Source: Sulfuricurvum sp.
GTDB taxonomy: Bacteria > Campylobacterota > Campylobacteria > Campylobacterales > Sulfurimonadaceae
NCBI GenBank assembly: GCA_030694265.1
Contig: JAUXYP010000013.1
Span: forward strand, 62,001-126,000
Direction: 5' to 3'
DNA length: 64,000 nt
A program made the translations under genes and the position numbers. The notes under the pieces are model-generated. The model was not told the DNA's origin. It was given only the letters and a program-made list of their open reading frames with translations, and did no database searches. Shown here in pieces: positions 53,707 to 62,111 of the stretch (the first letter of the stretch is position 1; each line of letters starts with the position of its first letter).

Positions 53707-55071
53707 ATGGGTTTATTTAGCACTAAAATTCCAAAAATAGGGGCTGCTGGTTTGGCACGTCATCTTAATCTTTTGGATATTACTTTTATCGGTGTAGGGG
53801 CAATTATTGGTGCCGGTATTTTTGTTATCACCGGTCAGGCAGCCGCAACAACTGCAGGTCCTGCTATCGTTTTGTCATTTTTAATCGGTTCGATCGCCAT
53901 CGGTATTACGGCGCTTATCTATGCTGAAATGAGTTCTATTTATCCGGTATCGGGGAGTGCTTACAACTATACCTATGCAACACTGGGTGAGTTTTTTGCG
54001 TGGCTCGTAGGATGGAACCTGCTTTTGGAATATGGCGTCGCCACGAGTGCTGTTGCAACAGGATGGTCTGGATATTTTCGTACTTTTATAGAGACAAATT
54101 TTCACATAGGTCTTCCTACTGCTCTAAGCGGTTCCTATAATCCAGTGGCAGGAACATATGTAGACATCAGCGCCTTTCTAGTGATAGCAGTTATTTTTAC
54201 GTTACTGGCAATAGGGATAAAAGAGAGTGCGCGAGTAAACAATGTGATCGTTTATATTAAGATTGTTGTTCTTTCTGTCTTTGTTTATTTTGGACTGCAG
54301 CATTTTGATATTGAAAATATACGCAATTTTTTCCCTTTTGGGTGGCAGGGAATGTGGCACGCGACGAGTCTGATTATCTTTGCTTATTTGGGATTTGATG
54401 CGATTTCTACCGTTGCTGAAGAGACCAAAGATCCGGCTAAAACGATCCCAAAAGCGCTTATGATTTCACTGGCGTTTTCGACGATGTTTTTTATCTTGGT
54501 GAGCTTTACCCTCACCTCTATGGTGAGCTATAAAGAACTGGATGTACCTCATGCACTCTCTTTTGCCATGTTGCGCGTAGATGAGCCATTAATCGCGAGT
54601 TTCATAGCCCTTGGTGCAGTTATTACCATCACAACCGTTATGCTGGTTATGGGTCTTGGATTTACACGTGTAGCTCATGCACTTTCACGAGACGGTTTTT
54701 TACCTGCATATTTCAGAGAAGTACATCCAAAATACAATACGCCGTTCAAAGTAACCTTGTACGGCGGATTCTTTCTCGCATTTTTAGCAGGATTTGTTCC
54801 GTTGAAAGTTTTGGCTGAATTGGTTAATATCGGTACGCTATTTGCCTATTTTGTCGTTGGAATTGCGATTATCGTTTTACGTAAAAAAGGGCTTGTAGGA
54901 AGCTTTAGAGTTCCGATGTTTTGGGTATTGATTCCTCTGAACTTTGCATTATTGCTCTTTATTATGTCGGGCTTGGAGTTGCATACGTGGATTCGATTTG
55001 CTGTATGGAGTGGAATTGGAGTAGGTATTTATTTTTTAATGCGCGGAAAACTTAATAGAGAAGAAGGGTAA
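53707..55071 (+). CDS. APC-family amino acid permease (cationic amino acid transporter type)
   Basis: This 454-residue protein has about 12 membrane helices. The N-terminal GVGAIIGAGIFVITG is the unwound substrate-binding stretch of APC carriers, and SAYNYTYATLGEFFAWLVGWNL is typical of the cationic amino acid (CAT/YfnA) subgroup. The start ATG 53707 follows AAAGGT. A hairpin lies just after the stop. The substrate cannot be named from sequence alone. Confidence 0.88.
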   Translation: MGLFSTKIPKIGAAGLARHLNLLDITFIGVGAIIGAGIFVITGQAAATTAGPAIVLSFLIGSIAIGITALIYAEMSSIYPVSGSAYNYTYATLGEFFAWLVGWNLLLEYGVATSAVATGWSGYFRTFIETNFHIGLPTALSGSYNPVAGTYVDISAFLVIAVIFTLLAIGIKESARVNNVIVYIKIVVLSVFVYFGLQHFDIENIRNFFPFGWQGMWHATSLIIFAYLGFDAISTVAEETKDPAKTIPKALMISLAFSTMFFILVSFTLTSMVSYKELDVPHALSFAMLRVDEPLIASFIALGAVITITTVMLVMGLGFTRVAHALSRDGFLPAYFREVHPKYNTPFKVTLYGGFFLAFLAGFVPLKVLAELVNIGTLFAYFVVGIAIIVLRKKGLVGSFRVPMFWVLIPLNFALLLFIMSGLELHTWIRFAVWSGIGVGIYFLMRGKLNREEG

Positions 55072-55080
55072 GAATCCCTT

Positions 55081-55108
55081 TTTCTTTTCTTTTTTATAAG
55101 AAAAGAAA
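55081..55108. terminator. Perfect 11-bp hairpin after the permease gene
   Basis: TTTCTTTTCTT (55081-55091) and AAGAAAAGAAA (55098-55108) pair perfectly around TTTTAT. It can act as a terminator between the convergent permease and thiG genes, although neither side has a pure U tail. Confidence 0.5.
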
Positions 55109-55120
55109 CAAAAGAAAATC

Positions 55121-55195
55121 GCTCTCACAACAAAACGCTAGCGGTACGCTTTTGCCCTACGGCAAGCGACCTCGCTTTTAGTGTGTTGAGAGAGC
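55121..55195. repeat. Nested inverted repeat between the permease and thiG genes
   Basis: The outer arms GCTCTCACAACAAAACGC (55121-55138) and 55172-55195 are imperfect reverse complements; inside them CGCTTTTGCC-CTAC-GGCAAGCG (55147-55168) forms a second hairpin. No frame or tRNA fits. It may be a dispersed repeat or a structured 3' end. Confidence 0.5.
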
Positions 55196-55211
55196 TAAAA
55201 TAAGATAAATA

Positions 55212-55988
55212 CTAAAACTGTATCATTCCGTCAATCGGGGATGAAGCGGTAGCGTATGGGCGTTTTGGGATACGTCCTGCGAGATAGCTCAATCGTCCTG
55301 CGATAACAGCATTTTTCATTGCCTCCGCCATAAGCATCGGGTTTTGCGCCTGCGCGATTGCGGTATTCGTTAAAACACCGTCTGCTCCCAATTCCATAGC
55401 CAATGCGGCATCGCTTGCACACCCTATCCCTGCATCCACAATAATCGGTACTTTGACCGCTTCGCGTACAAACACAATGTTATAACGGTTTTGTACTCCC
55501 AAGCCACTTCCTATAGGTGCTGCAAGGGGCATGATCGCGTGTGCACCTGCATCTTCTAAACGGCGTGCCATAATCGGATCATCGCTGGTATAAGCCATGA
55601 TCGTAAAACCGTCTTTGGCTAACACTTCACACGCTTTGATCGTCTCTAATACGTCGGGATAGAGGGTTTTTTGAGTATCACCGATGACTTCGAGTTTGAT
55701 GAGATCAATTCCTGTTGCTTCTCTCGTGAGACGAAAAAGGGTGATAGCTTCTTCTGCAGTTGTGCATCCAGCTGAATTGGGTAAAAACTTCACATTCGTA
55801 CCTGCGAAGGTATCGCGCAAATTTGCCTCGTTAGGGTTAGTGATATTTAAACGGCGAACGGCAACGGTGATAAGTTCAGAACCGCTTGCGAGTGTCGCAG
55901 CTTTGGTCGTTTCAAAGGAATCGTATTTTCCGCTTCCCACAATGAGACGGCTTCCGAGGGTGTATTTTCCGATTTGTAATGTATGCAT
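55212..55988 (-). CDS. thiG: Thiazole synthase
   Basis: ThiG builds the thiazole phosphate of thiamine from DXP, ThiS thiocarboxylate and dehydroglycine. The 258-residue barrel has the Schiff-base lysine in LIKLEVIGD and phosphate loops in [10 protein letters not shown] and [12 protein letters not shown]. thiS, thiF and thiH are not in the window. It follows purN by 2 bases, which is an unusual partner. Confidence 0.95.
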   Translation of the reverse strand: MHTLQIGKYTLGSRLIVGSGKYDSFETTKAATLASGSELITVAVRRLNITNPNEANLRDTFAGTNVKFLPNSAGCTTAEEAITLFRLTREATGIDLIKLEVIGDTQKTLYPDVLETIKACEVLAKDGFTIMAYTSDDPIMARRLEDAGAHAIMPLAAPIGSGLGVQNRYNIVFVREAVKVPIIVDAGIGCASDAALAMELGADGVLTNTAIAQAQNPMLMAEAMKNAVIAGRLSYLAGRIPKRPYATASSPIDGMIQF

Positions 55989-55990
55989 GT

Positions 55991-56548
55991 CTATCCTTGA
56001 GTGAGTATTTTAATAATGCTCTGAGGTAAAATTTCATGTTCTATAGCGCGGATTTTAGCCGAAAAATCTTCTAAAGTATCCTTAACATTTTTGGTAAAAC
56101 TTTTTTGCAAGATTATTTCTCCACCGTCAAGTTCGTCGGTGACCCAATGTACGCTCACGCCGCACACGGTTTCATCACTTTCAAAACTGCGTTCGATGGC
56201 ACGGGCACCTTTAAATGCGGGCAGTAGTGAGGGATGCAGATTAATGGAGCGTATTTGTGTTGTAAATGTAGGCGTGAGTATGCGCATAAAGCCACACAGT
56301 ACAACCAGATCGGGGCTATGTTTTTGGATAGCTTCAACCAATGCGGCATCGTAACTTTCTCTGGTTTTAAATTCTGTGTGGGATAAAACTTCAACGGGGA
56401 TATGAGCATCTTGTGCTTTGATAATTCCTGCAGCATTTGGATTGTTGGTAATCGCACAAGCAATGAGGGCATGGTTGAGATGAATTTTTTCTATTAGGTT
56501 AGCGAGGTTTGTCCCCTCACCGCTAAACAGGGCAACGATTTTTTTCAT
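55991..56548 (-). CDS. purN: Phosphoribosylglycinamide formyltransferase (GAR transformylase)
   Basis: PurN adds the first formyl group in purine synthesis using 10-formyl-tetrahydrofolate. The 185-residue protein begins [15 protein letters not shown], has the catalytic stretch [12 protein letters not shown] with [13 protein letters not shown], and [14 protein letters not shown]; the asparagine, histidine and aspartate of the active site are present. It overlaps nnr by 4 bases. Confidence 0.95.
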   Translation of the reverse strand: MKKIVALFSGEGTNLANLIEKIHLNHALIACAITNNPNAAGIIKAQDAHIPVEVLSHTEFKTRESYDAALVEAIQKHSPDLVVLCGFMRILTPTFTTQIRSINLHPSLLPAFKGARAIERSFESDETVCGVSVHWVTDELDGGEIILQKSFTKNVKDTLEDFSAKIRAIEHEILPQSIIKILTQG

Positions 56549-57864
56549 AAAGTAGTAATGCTTTCGATGAGATCAAATGGAGTTAGTGCGTAATTGTTTT
56601 TTTCGAACTTCTGTGCCCCTGCCGTATGTGCTAATGAGGCGTGAATAGCAGCATTAAGAGGAGTATAACCTTGTGCTAACAGTGCACCGATCAGTCCCGA
56701 AAGAACATCGCCGCTCCCCCCCTTGGCGAGAGCCACCGTACCGTGAGGATTGATGAAAAAGTGATCGCTGTGTCCGATGATAACATTGGCCCCTTTGAGT
56801 ACTAACACCGCGTTAGGATAAGCTGTGCAAAAACGCTCGGTATAAGCAAATCGGTCCTTTTGTAAGGTAGCCACATCAATGTCCGCGATCCCGCAAATAC
56901 GCAAAATTTGGGTGAACTCTTTGGGATGAGGGGTGAGAACGATTTGGCTGCGATTGAGTAAATTTGAAAACATGGGATGATAAAAAATATCGGCATCCAA
57001 AACAAGCGGATGGTGATTGTTGAGCAATTGGGTGAGTTCTTGATCGCAAAACTCCGTACCAAGCCCCATACCAAGAGCAATGGCAGTGGTAGAAGCTGGT
57101 AATGAGTGACTTTGCATAAGTTCATGGGGTATAACAATGTTTTCACAGGTAATGAGGCTCACCAGTCCTGCACCAAATCGCAATCCAGCAGAACCTGCAA
57201 TAACCGATGCCCCGATTTTCTCTCCGCATATCAAACTTAGATGGCCATAACTTCCTTTGTGTGAGGAGAAGTCATGGCGATGAGGGAGCTGCAGATCTGA
57301 TGGATCAAGCAGTTGCCAGGACGAAGGTATTTCATACCGTACACGAGAAACACCCAGATCGGTAATAATAATTTCTCCAATCACTTCCTTGGCGGCATCA
57401 CTGAACATTCCGAGCTTTAGTGTTCCCATGGTGACGGTTACATTCGCTTTAAAGGCATAAGGATCGAGGGTGCCATTGGCGTAAAGCCCCGTAGGGACGT
57501 CACACGCAATTCTAAAGGCATCTGCTGAATTCAGACAATTCAAAAGTTCTTGTGTAAGGGAATCGAGCGGGCGGTTAAGACCGCTTCCAAACAGTGCGTC
57601 AACAATGACATCGTAATGCAGATGGATATTATGTTTCGTAGAAACATTGTAATCTCCTTCCAGCAATCGTGCAAGGATACGCCCGTCAGCTCCATTATTA
57701 CCCTGACCACAGACGATAAGCACCATAGAGTCACGAGGAAAACGGTTGCGTATAATGCGCTCCATTCCCATAGCTGCATGTTCCATCATGAGAGCTTCAG
57801 TTAGCCCAAATTCTGCGACGGCACGCTGATCAAGTGAGGCAGTTTCAGTATAGAGGTTTTGCAT
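56545..57864 (-). CDS. nnr: Bifunctional NAD(P)H-hydrate epimerase and ADP-dependent dehydratase
   Basis: Nnr repairs damaged NADH and NADPH hydrates. The N-terminal YjeF domain (epimerase) covers about 1-190 with VCGQGNNGADGRILARLL and VDALFGSGLNRP. The C-terminal dehydratase domain (about 200-439) has KGGSGDVLSGLIGALLAQG, the nucleotide site, and LTPHPKEF. At 439 residues it is somewhat shorter than in E. coli. It starts the nnr-purN-thiG operon. Confidence 0.93.
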   Translation of the reverse strand: MQNLYTETASLDQRAVAEFGLTEALMMEHAAMGMERIIRNRFPRDSMVLIVCGQGNNGADGRILARLLEGDYNVSTKHNIHLHYDVIVDALFGSGLNRPLDSLTQELLNCLNSADAFRIACDVPTGLYANGTLDPYAFKANVTVTMGTLKLGMFSDAAKEVIGEIIITDLGVSRVRYEIPSSWQLLDPSDLQLPHRHDFSSHKGSYGHLSLICGEKIGASVIAGSAGLRFGAGLVSLITCENIVIPHELMQSHSLPASTTAIALGMGLGTEFCDQELTQLLNNHHPLVLDADIFYHPMFSNLLNRSQIVLTPHPKEFTQILRICGIADIDVATLQKDRFAYTERFCTAYPNAVLVLKGANVIIGHSDHFFINPHGTVALAKGGSGDVLSGLIGALLAQGYTPLNAAIHASLAHTAGAQKFEKNNYALTPFDLIESITTL

Positions 57865-57890
57865 AAATACGCCTATTTTGAAGGGTTATT

Positions 57891-57900
57891 GGAGTATAAT
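57891..57900. promoter_or_regulatory. Overlapping divergent -10 boxes between nnr and kdsD
   Basis: Plus-strand TATAAT (57895-57900) and minus-strand TATACT (57898-57893) share four bases. The minus box is 29 bases before the nnr ATG. The plus box is only 7 bases before the kdsD ATG, so that transcript might begin at the start codon. Confidence 0.4.
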
Positions 57901-57906
57901 CATTCC

Positions 57907-58875
57907 ATGAATAACGATTATATCGCAATAGCCAAAAAGACACTTGAAATCGAAGCGCATACCTTGCGTGAAGCGATGGAAAAAATAGGGGATGAAATCA
58001 CCCGATCCGTAGAAATAATTCTAGCATGCCGTGGAAAATTAGTTATCACGGGCGTTGGTAAATCGGGGCTTATAGGCGCGAAAATGGCGGCTACGTTTGC
58101 CTCCACGGGAACACCGAGTTTTTTTCTCCACCCCACCGAAGCGCTTCACGGCGATTTGGGGATGATCGGCAAAGAGGATGTGGTCTTAGCCATCAGCTAC
58201 AGCGGTGAAAGCCCAGAGCTTAGTTCGATCCTGCCGCACATCAAACGTTTTAACATTCCTCTTATCGGGATGACGCGAAACGGTGAGTCGACTTTGGGTC
58301 GTTACAGTGACGAAGTGATTAACATCAATGTCACTCAAGAAGCGTGTCCTTTGGATATCGCTCCAACGAGTTCGACGACACTGACGCTTGCTATGGGTGA
58401 TGCCCTTGCCGTATGTTTGATGAAGGCGCGTAATTTTCAAAAAGAAGATTTTGCCTCGTTTCACCCTGGTGGTGCGTTAGGGAAAAAACTCTTTGTTAAA
58501 GTAAGTGATTTGATGCGTACCCAAAACCTTCCGATAGTGGATGAAAATACACCGCTTAAAGAGGCGATTTTGACCCTTAGCGAAGGAAGACTGGGTACGG
58601 TTATGCTGACGAACAGTGAGGGAAAGCTCTCAGGACTGTTAAGCGATGGTGATATCCGCCGCGCATTGATGAATGCCGATTTTTCGCTGGAAGCTCGTTC
58701 AAGCAAGTACGCAACGCACAATCCATTTACGATTAATGACGCGACTTTATTGGCCTCCGATGCACTCGTTCTCATTGAAAATAAAAAAATACAGTTGCTG
58801 GTGGTGACCGAACCTTCCGGCAAAATACAAGGTGTTTTGCACCTTCATACTCTCGTGGAAGCAGGTATCTCATGA
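57907..58875 (+). CDS. kdsD: Arabinose-5-phosphate isomerase (KdsD/KpsF)
   Basis: KdsD makes arabinose-5-phosphate for Kdo in lipopolysaccharide. The 322-residue protein has a SIS domain (GVGKSGLIGAKMAATFASTG, HPTEALHGDLG) and two C-terminal CBS domains. The start is ATG 57907; the frame is open to 57859 but those 16 codons overlap nnr and lack a ribosome site. GGAG is 12 bases upstream of the ATG. It overlaps rluB by 4 bases. Confidence 0.94.
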   Translation: MNNDYIAIAKKTLEIEAHTLREAMEKIGDEITRSVEIILACRGKLVITGVGKSGLIGAKMAATFASTGTPSFFLHPTEALHGDLGMIGKEDVVLAISYSGESPELSSILPHIKRFNIPLIGMTRNGESTLGRYSDEVININVTQEACPLDIAPTSSTTLTLAMGDALAVCLMKARNFQKEDFASFHPGGALGKKLFVKVSDLMRTQNLPIVDENTPLKEAILTLSEGRLGTVMLTNSEGKLSGLLSDGDIRRALMNADFSLEARSSKYATHNPFTINDATLLASDALVLIENKKIQLLVVTEPSGKIQGVLHLHTLVEAGIS

Positions 58876-59933
58876 TGCGTTTAAACAAATTTATCGCCCA
58901 CTACTCGACGTATTCACGTCGTGAAGCGGATCAAGCAATTTTAGACGGCTATGTCCGTATCGATGGAGAGATTGAAAAAAATCCTGCCATCCAAGTCGAT
59001 GAACGTAAAGCCGATGTCAGTATCAGCGGTAACAAAGTAACCGCACAAGATCAGTTTACGGTAATCGTTTATAACAAACCACGCGGGGAGTTAGTGACCA
59101 AAAAAGATCCGCAAGGGAGAAAAACGATTTACGATTCCTTGTCAAAAAGTTATCGTCATTTTATCCCTGTAGGACGATTGGACTTTGCGTCTGAGGGGTT
59201 ATTGCTCCTGACAGATGCTTCACGTGTAGCCACAGCGCTTATGACATCCAAAATGGAACGCGTTTATCGTATCAAGATTAAAGGTGCTGTGAGTGAGGGG
59301 ATGAAGATTGCCATGGGCGAGGGATTGGAGCTTGAGGATGCAAGTGCCGGCGCACATGAGCATGCGGAAGCTGGTCCGATGAGTTTTGCCCCTTTTTATG
59401 CCTATCAAGTCCAAAAAGACCAAGGGGATTATTCGATTTTAAAAGTGGCGATCGGAGAGGGGCAAAATCGTGAACTTCGCCGTTTCTTCGCCCACTTCGG
59501 AGCAGAAATAGTGGATCTTAAACGTCTTAGTTTCGGCGGTATTGATTTGAACAATCTTCCGACGGGAAAAGTACGATTTCTAGAACGTGCTGAGTACACA
59601 TCACTTCGTGCATTTGTAGATGGGATTGAGCGAACCGCTACGCAAAAAGAAAAACAGCAAAAAGCCGCACAACAAAGCCCTTTTGGAAAAGAGAGAGGCA
59701 AGGGTGAAAAAGAAGATTACAGTAGAGAGAAAAGAACTGGAGAAAAAGGGGCTTTTGGCAACAGTATGAACAAAACTGAAAAGCCTATTTTCACCAAAGA
59801 AAAAGTCCAGCCCGTAAAAAGAACGTTTATTAAAGACAAGGATAAGTCCAAAGCAAATGCAATGAGCGATAGCTTCGGAACCAATAAATACAGTCCTGAT
59901 AAAAAATACGCAATGGGGAGTAAAAAGAAATGA
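58872..59933 (+). CDS. rluB: rRNA pseudouridine synthase (RluB/RsuA family) with a basic low-complexity tail
   Basis: The N-terminal S4 RNA-binding domain (LNKFIAHYSTYSRREADQAI) and the catalytic domain with the aspartate in GRLDFASEGLLLLT place it in the RluB/RsuA family, which modifies rRNA. The enzyme part ends near residue 255; the last 95 residues are rich in Lys, Glu, Gly and Phe (KERGKGEKEDYSREKRTGEK) and probably disordered. RluB against RluE/F/RsuA is not certain. It overlaps kdsD and yjbQ by 4 bases each. Confidence 0.88.
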   Translation: MMRLNKFIAHYSTYSRREADQAILDGYVRIDGEIEKNPAIQVDERKADVSISGNKVTAQDQFTVIVYNKPRGELVTKKDPQGRKTIYDSLSKSYRHFIPVGRLDFASEGLLLLTDASRVATALMTSKMERVYRIKIKGAVSEGMKIAMGEGLELEDASAGAHEHAEAGPMSFAPFYAYQVQKDQGDYSILKVAIGEGQNRELRRFFAHFGAEIVDLKRLSFGGIDLNNLPTGKVRFLERAEYTSLRAFVDGIERTATQKEKQQKAAQQSPFGKERGKGEKEDYSREKRTGEKGAFGNSMNKTEKPIFTKEKVQPVKRTFIKDKDKSKANAMSDSFGTNKYSPDKKYAMGSKKK

Positions 59934-60328
59934 AAACACTCAAATTTCCAACCAGTCATAAAACACAATTGATGGACATTACCGCAGAAGTCAAAGAAGC
60001 GGTGATTAAATCAGGGGTCAAAGAAGGGATATGTGTGGTCTTTACCCCTCATACGACAGGCAGTATCTTTTTATTTGAAAATGCGGATCACAATTTACGA
60101 CGTGATCTTTTACTCGCATTGAGCCGTGTAATACCTAGCGAAGAGACCTATTCCCATGTCGGAGATAATGCAGCAGCGCATCTCAAAGCATCGCGTATGG
60201 GAGCATCGGTCAGTATCCCCGTTGTCGATGGACGTCCAATTTTTGGAAAATGGCAAGGGGTCTTTTTCGGTGAATTTGACGGACCGCGTCAAGCACGTGA
60301 AGTGATGGTCAAGGTCATTGCAGGTTAA
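59930..60328 (+). CDS. yjbQ: YjbQ/UPF0047 family protein
   Basis: This 132-residue protein has the conserved histidine set TPHTTGSIFLFENAD, SHVGDNAAAHLKAS and GKWQGVFFGEFDGPR of the YjbQ family. YjbQ proteins show weak thiamine phosphate synthase activity in published work; the true substrate is not settled. It lies in the kdsD-rluB-yjbQ-rarA run. Confidence 0.9.
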   Translation: MKTLKFPTSHKTQLMDITAEVKEAVIKSGVKEGICVVFTPHTTGSIFLFENADHNLRRDLLLALSRVIPSEETYSHVGDNAAAHLKASRMGASVSIPVVDGRPIFGKWQGVFFGEFDGPRQAREVMVKVIAG

Positions 60329-60330
60329 TT

Positions 60331-61503
60331 GTGGCCGATTTCACTTATTTACTTCGCCCTAAAACATTTGATGAGGTAGTGGGGCAGGAGCACCTCTGTT
60401 CATCCGAAGCTCCTTTACGTTCTCTTTGTGAGGGAAATAATCTCACCCACTCTTTTTTTTACGGACCTCCCGGTTGCGGCAAGACAACTTTGGCGCGTAT
60501 CGTCGCCTCTGTGATGGATCTCCCCTTTTATGAATTTAACGCGACTTCTCTTAAAATTGAAGAGTTGCGAAAAATTTTTAACCAATACGAAAATGCGCTT
60601 ACCAAACCGCTTATATTTATCGATGAGGTACACCGTCTGGCTAAAAACCAGCAAGAGGTGTTATTACCGGTTATGGAACAAAACAGTGTGTTAGTGATCG
60701 GTGCATCGACTGAAAATCCCTATTTTAGCCTGACTGCAGCAATGCGATCGCGATCACTGTTGTTTGAACTCCAAACGATTGGTGTTAAAGCGTTAGAAGA
60801 TTTGTTAGGACGTACCGACATTGTAATGGACGATGAGGCAAAAGAATATTTGATTGCTAGTTCAGGTGGGGATGCACGCGCGATGCTCAAGCTCACTGAG
60901 GTAGCAAGCGCATTGAAAAAGCCTATAACACTAGGATTGCTCAAATCGCTTCGTCCTACTGCGCAGGCACTGGGGAGTTCGGAGGCAGGTGTCCATTATG
61001 ATTTGGCTTCTGCTCTTATCAAAAGCATACGGGGCAGCGATGCCGATGCGGCGATCTATTATCTGGCGCGATTGATCGAGGGGGGAGAACCGCCTGAGTT
61101 TATCGCGCGGCGTTTGGTGATTTTATCGAGTGAAGATGTGGGCAATGCCAATCCGCAAGCGCTCACGCTATGCACGTCGGCGATGATGAGTGTCAAGCAA
61201 ATCGGGTATCCAGAATCGAGAATCATTTTGGCGCAAGCAGTCATTTATCTATGCGCTTCTCCCAAATCCAATACGGCGTACAATGCGATTAATTCAGCGT
61301 TGGAAGCGGTGCGAAATGGCGAGATTTTGGAAATACCAGATGCGATACGTCCACGAGGAAGTAACTATCTGTATCCGCATGATTTTGGCGGATGGGTACA
61401 GCAAAAATATCTTTCAAAACCATTCAAGTTTGTAGAGTTTAAGAACAGCGGCTATGAGGCAAAGATGGGTGAGTGGATGGAAAAGGTATGGAAGAAAGAC
61501 TAG
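60331..61503 (+). CDS. rarA: Replication-associated recombination protein A (MgsA/RarA AAA+ ATPase)
   Basis: RarA acts at stalled forks with SSB and helps restart. The 390-residue protein has GPPGCGKTTLARIVA (Walker A), FIDEVHRL (Walker B), GASTENPYFSL (sensor 1) and ARAMLKLTEVASAL. Its C-terminal helical domain carries VRNGEILEIPDAIRPRGSNYLYPHD. Start is GTG 60331, two bases after the yjbQ stop. It ends inside the stop of the convergent PAP2 gene (4-base overlap). Confidence 0.94.
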   Translation: MADFTYLLRPKTFDEVVGQEHLCSSEAPLRSLCEGNNLTHSFFYGPPGCGKTTLARIVASVMDLPFYEFNATSLKIEELRKIFNQYENALTKPLIFIDEVHRLAKNQQEVLLPVMEQNSVLVIGASTENPYFSLTAAMRSRSLLFELQTIGVKALEDLLGRTDIVMDDEAKEYLIASSGGDARAMLKLTEVASALKKPITLGLLKSLRPTAQALGSSEAGVHYDLASALIKSIRGSDADAAIYYLARLIEGGEPPEFIARRLVILSSEDVGNANPQALTLCTSAMMSVKQIGYPESRIILAQAVIYLCASPKSNTAYNAINSALEAVRNGEILEIPDAIRPRGSNYLYPHDFGGWVQQKYLSKPFKFVEFKNSGYEAKMGEWMEKVWKKD

Positions 61504-62111
61504 AGAGCTAATGCAGGCTTTTTCTTCCAATAATAGAGGATAAGATAGACTGAAAGGGTACCTATGAAGGCACCTCCCAGGACGTCGCTTGGATAGTGCG
61601 CTCCAATGGCAATGCGGCTAATACCGATGGCAATGGCAAAAATCCATGTAGGAATACTCAACCGCGGCCACAAGTGGCTAATAGCCGTGGCCAATGCAAA
61701 AGCAGTTACGGTATGCCCTGAGGGAAATGAAGTCATGGCACGGCTGAGGTGAAAAAAAGTAAAACCATAATCCCCATTCATGAAAAATTCTGAGGGTCTG
61801 TATCGTCCTGCGATCACTTTTATAATATTGACGGCAATTCCAGAAACTGCCACAGATGTAAAAAGAAACAAGAATTTATCAGCCCATCGTGGTCTTTGTA
61901 GCATAAATTTAAAAATCAAAAAAGCAAAAGTAAATCCAATCAGATAATACGTAGATTCCCCAAATTGAGTGATGTTACGAAAAAAAAGATGATCTTGTTC
62001 ACTCAGGTGTTCATGAAACCAAACGGCTACTTGTCTATCTAGATACAGGTAGCTTAATGCAATCAAAGCAATGAAGATAACAGAGGTAAAATAGTATTTT
62101 TTCTGAGTCAT
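61500..62111 (-). CDS. PAP2-family membrane phosphatase
   Basis: This 203-residue protein has about six helices and the three phosphatase motifs: KVIAGRYRP, PSGHTVTA and SRIAIGAHYPSDVLGG. PAP2 enzymes remove phosphates from lipids such as phosphatidate, undecaprenyl diphosphate or lipid A; in this phylum LpxE and LpxF are of this family. It is coupled to the GT39 gene by a 4-base overlap, which favours an envelope lipid role. Confidence 0.9.
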   Translation of the reverse strand: MTQKKYYFTSVIFIALIALSYLYLDRQVAVWFHEHLSEQDHLFFRNITQFGESTYYLIGFTFAFLIFKFMLQRPRWADKFLFLFTSVAVSGIAVNIIKVIAGRYRPSEFFMNGDYGFTFFHLSRAMTSFPSGHTVTAFALATAISHLWPRLSIPTWIFAIAIGISRIAIGAHYPSDVLGGAFIGTLSVYLILYYWKKKPALAL

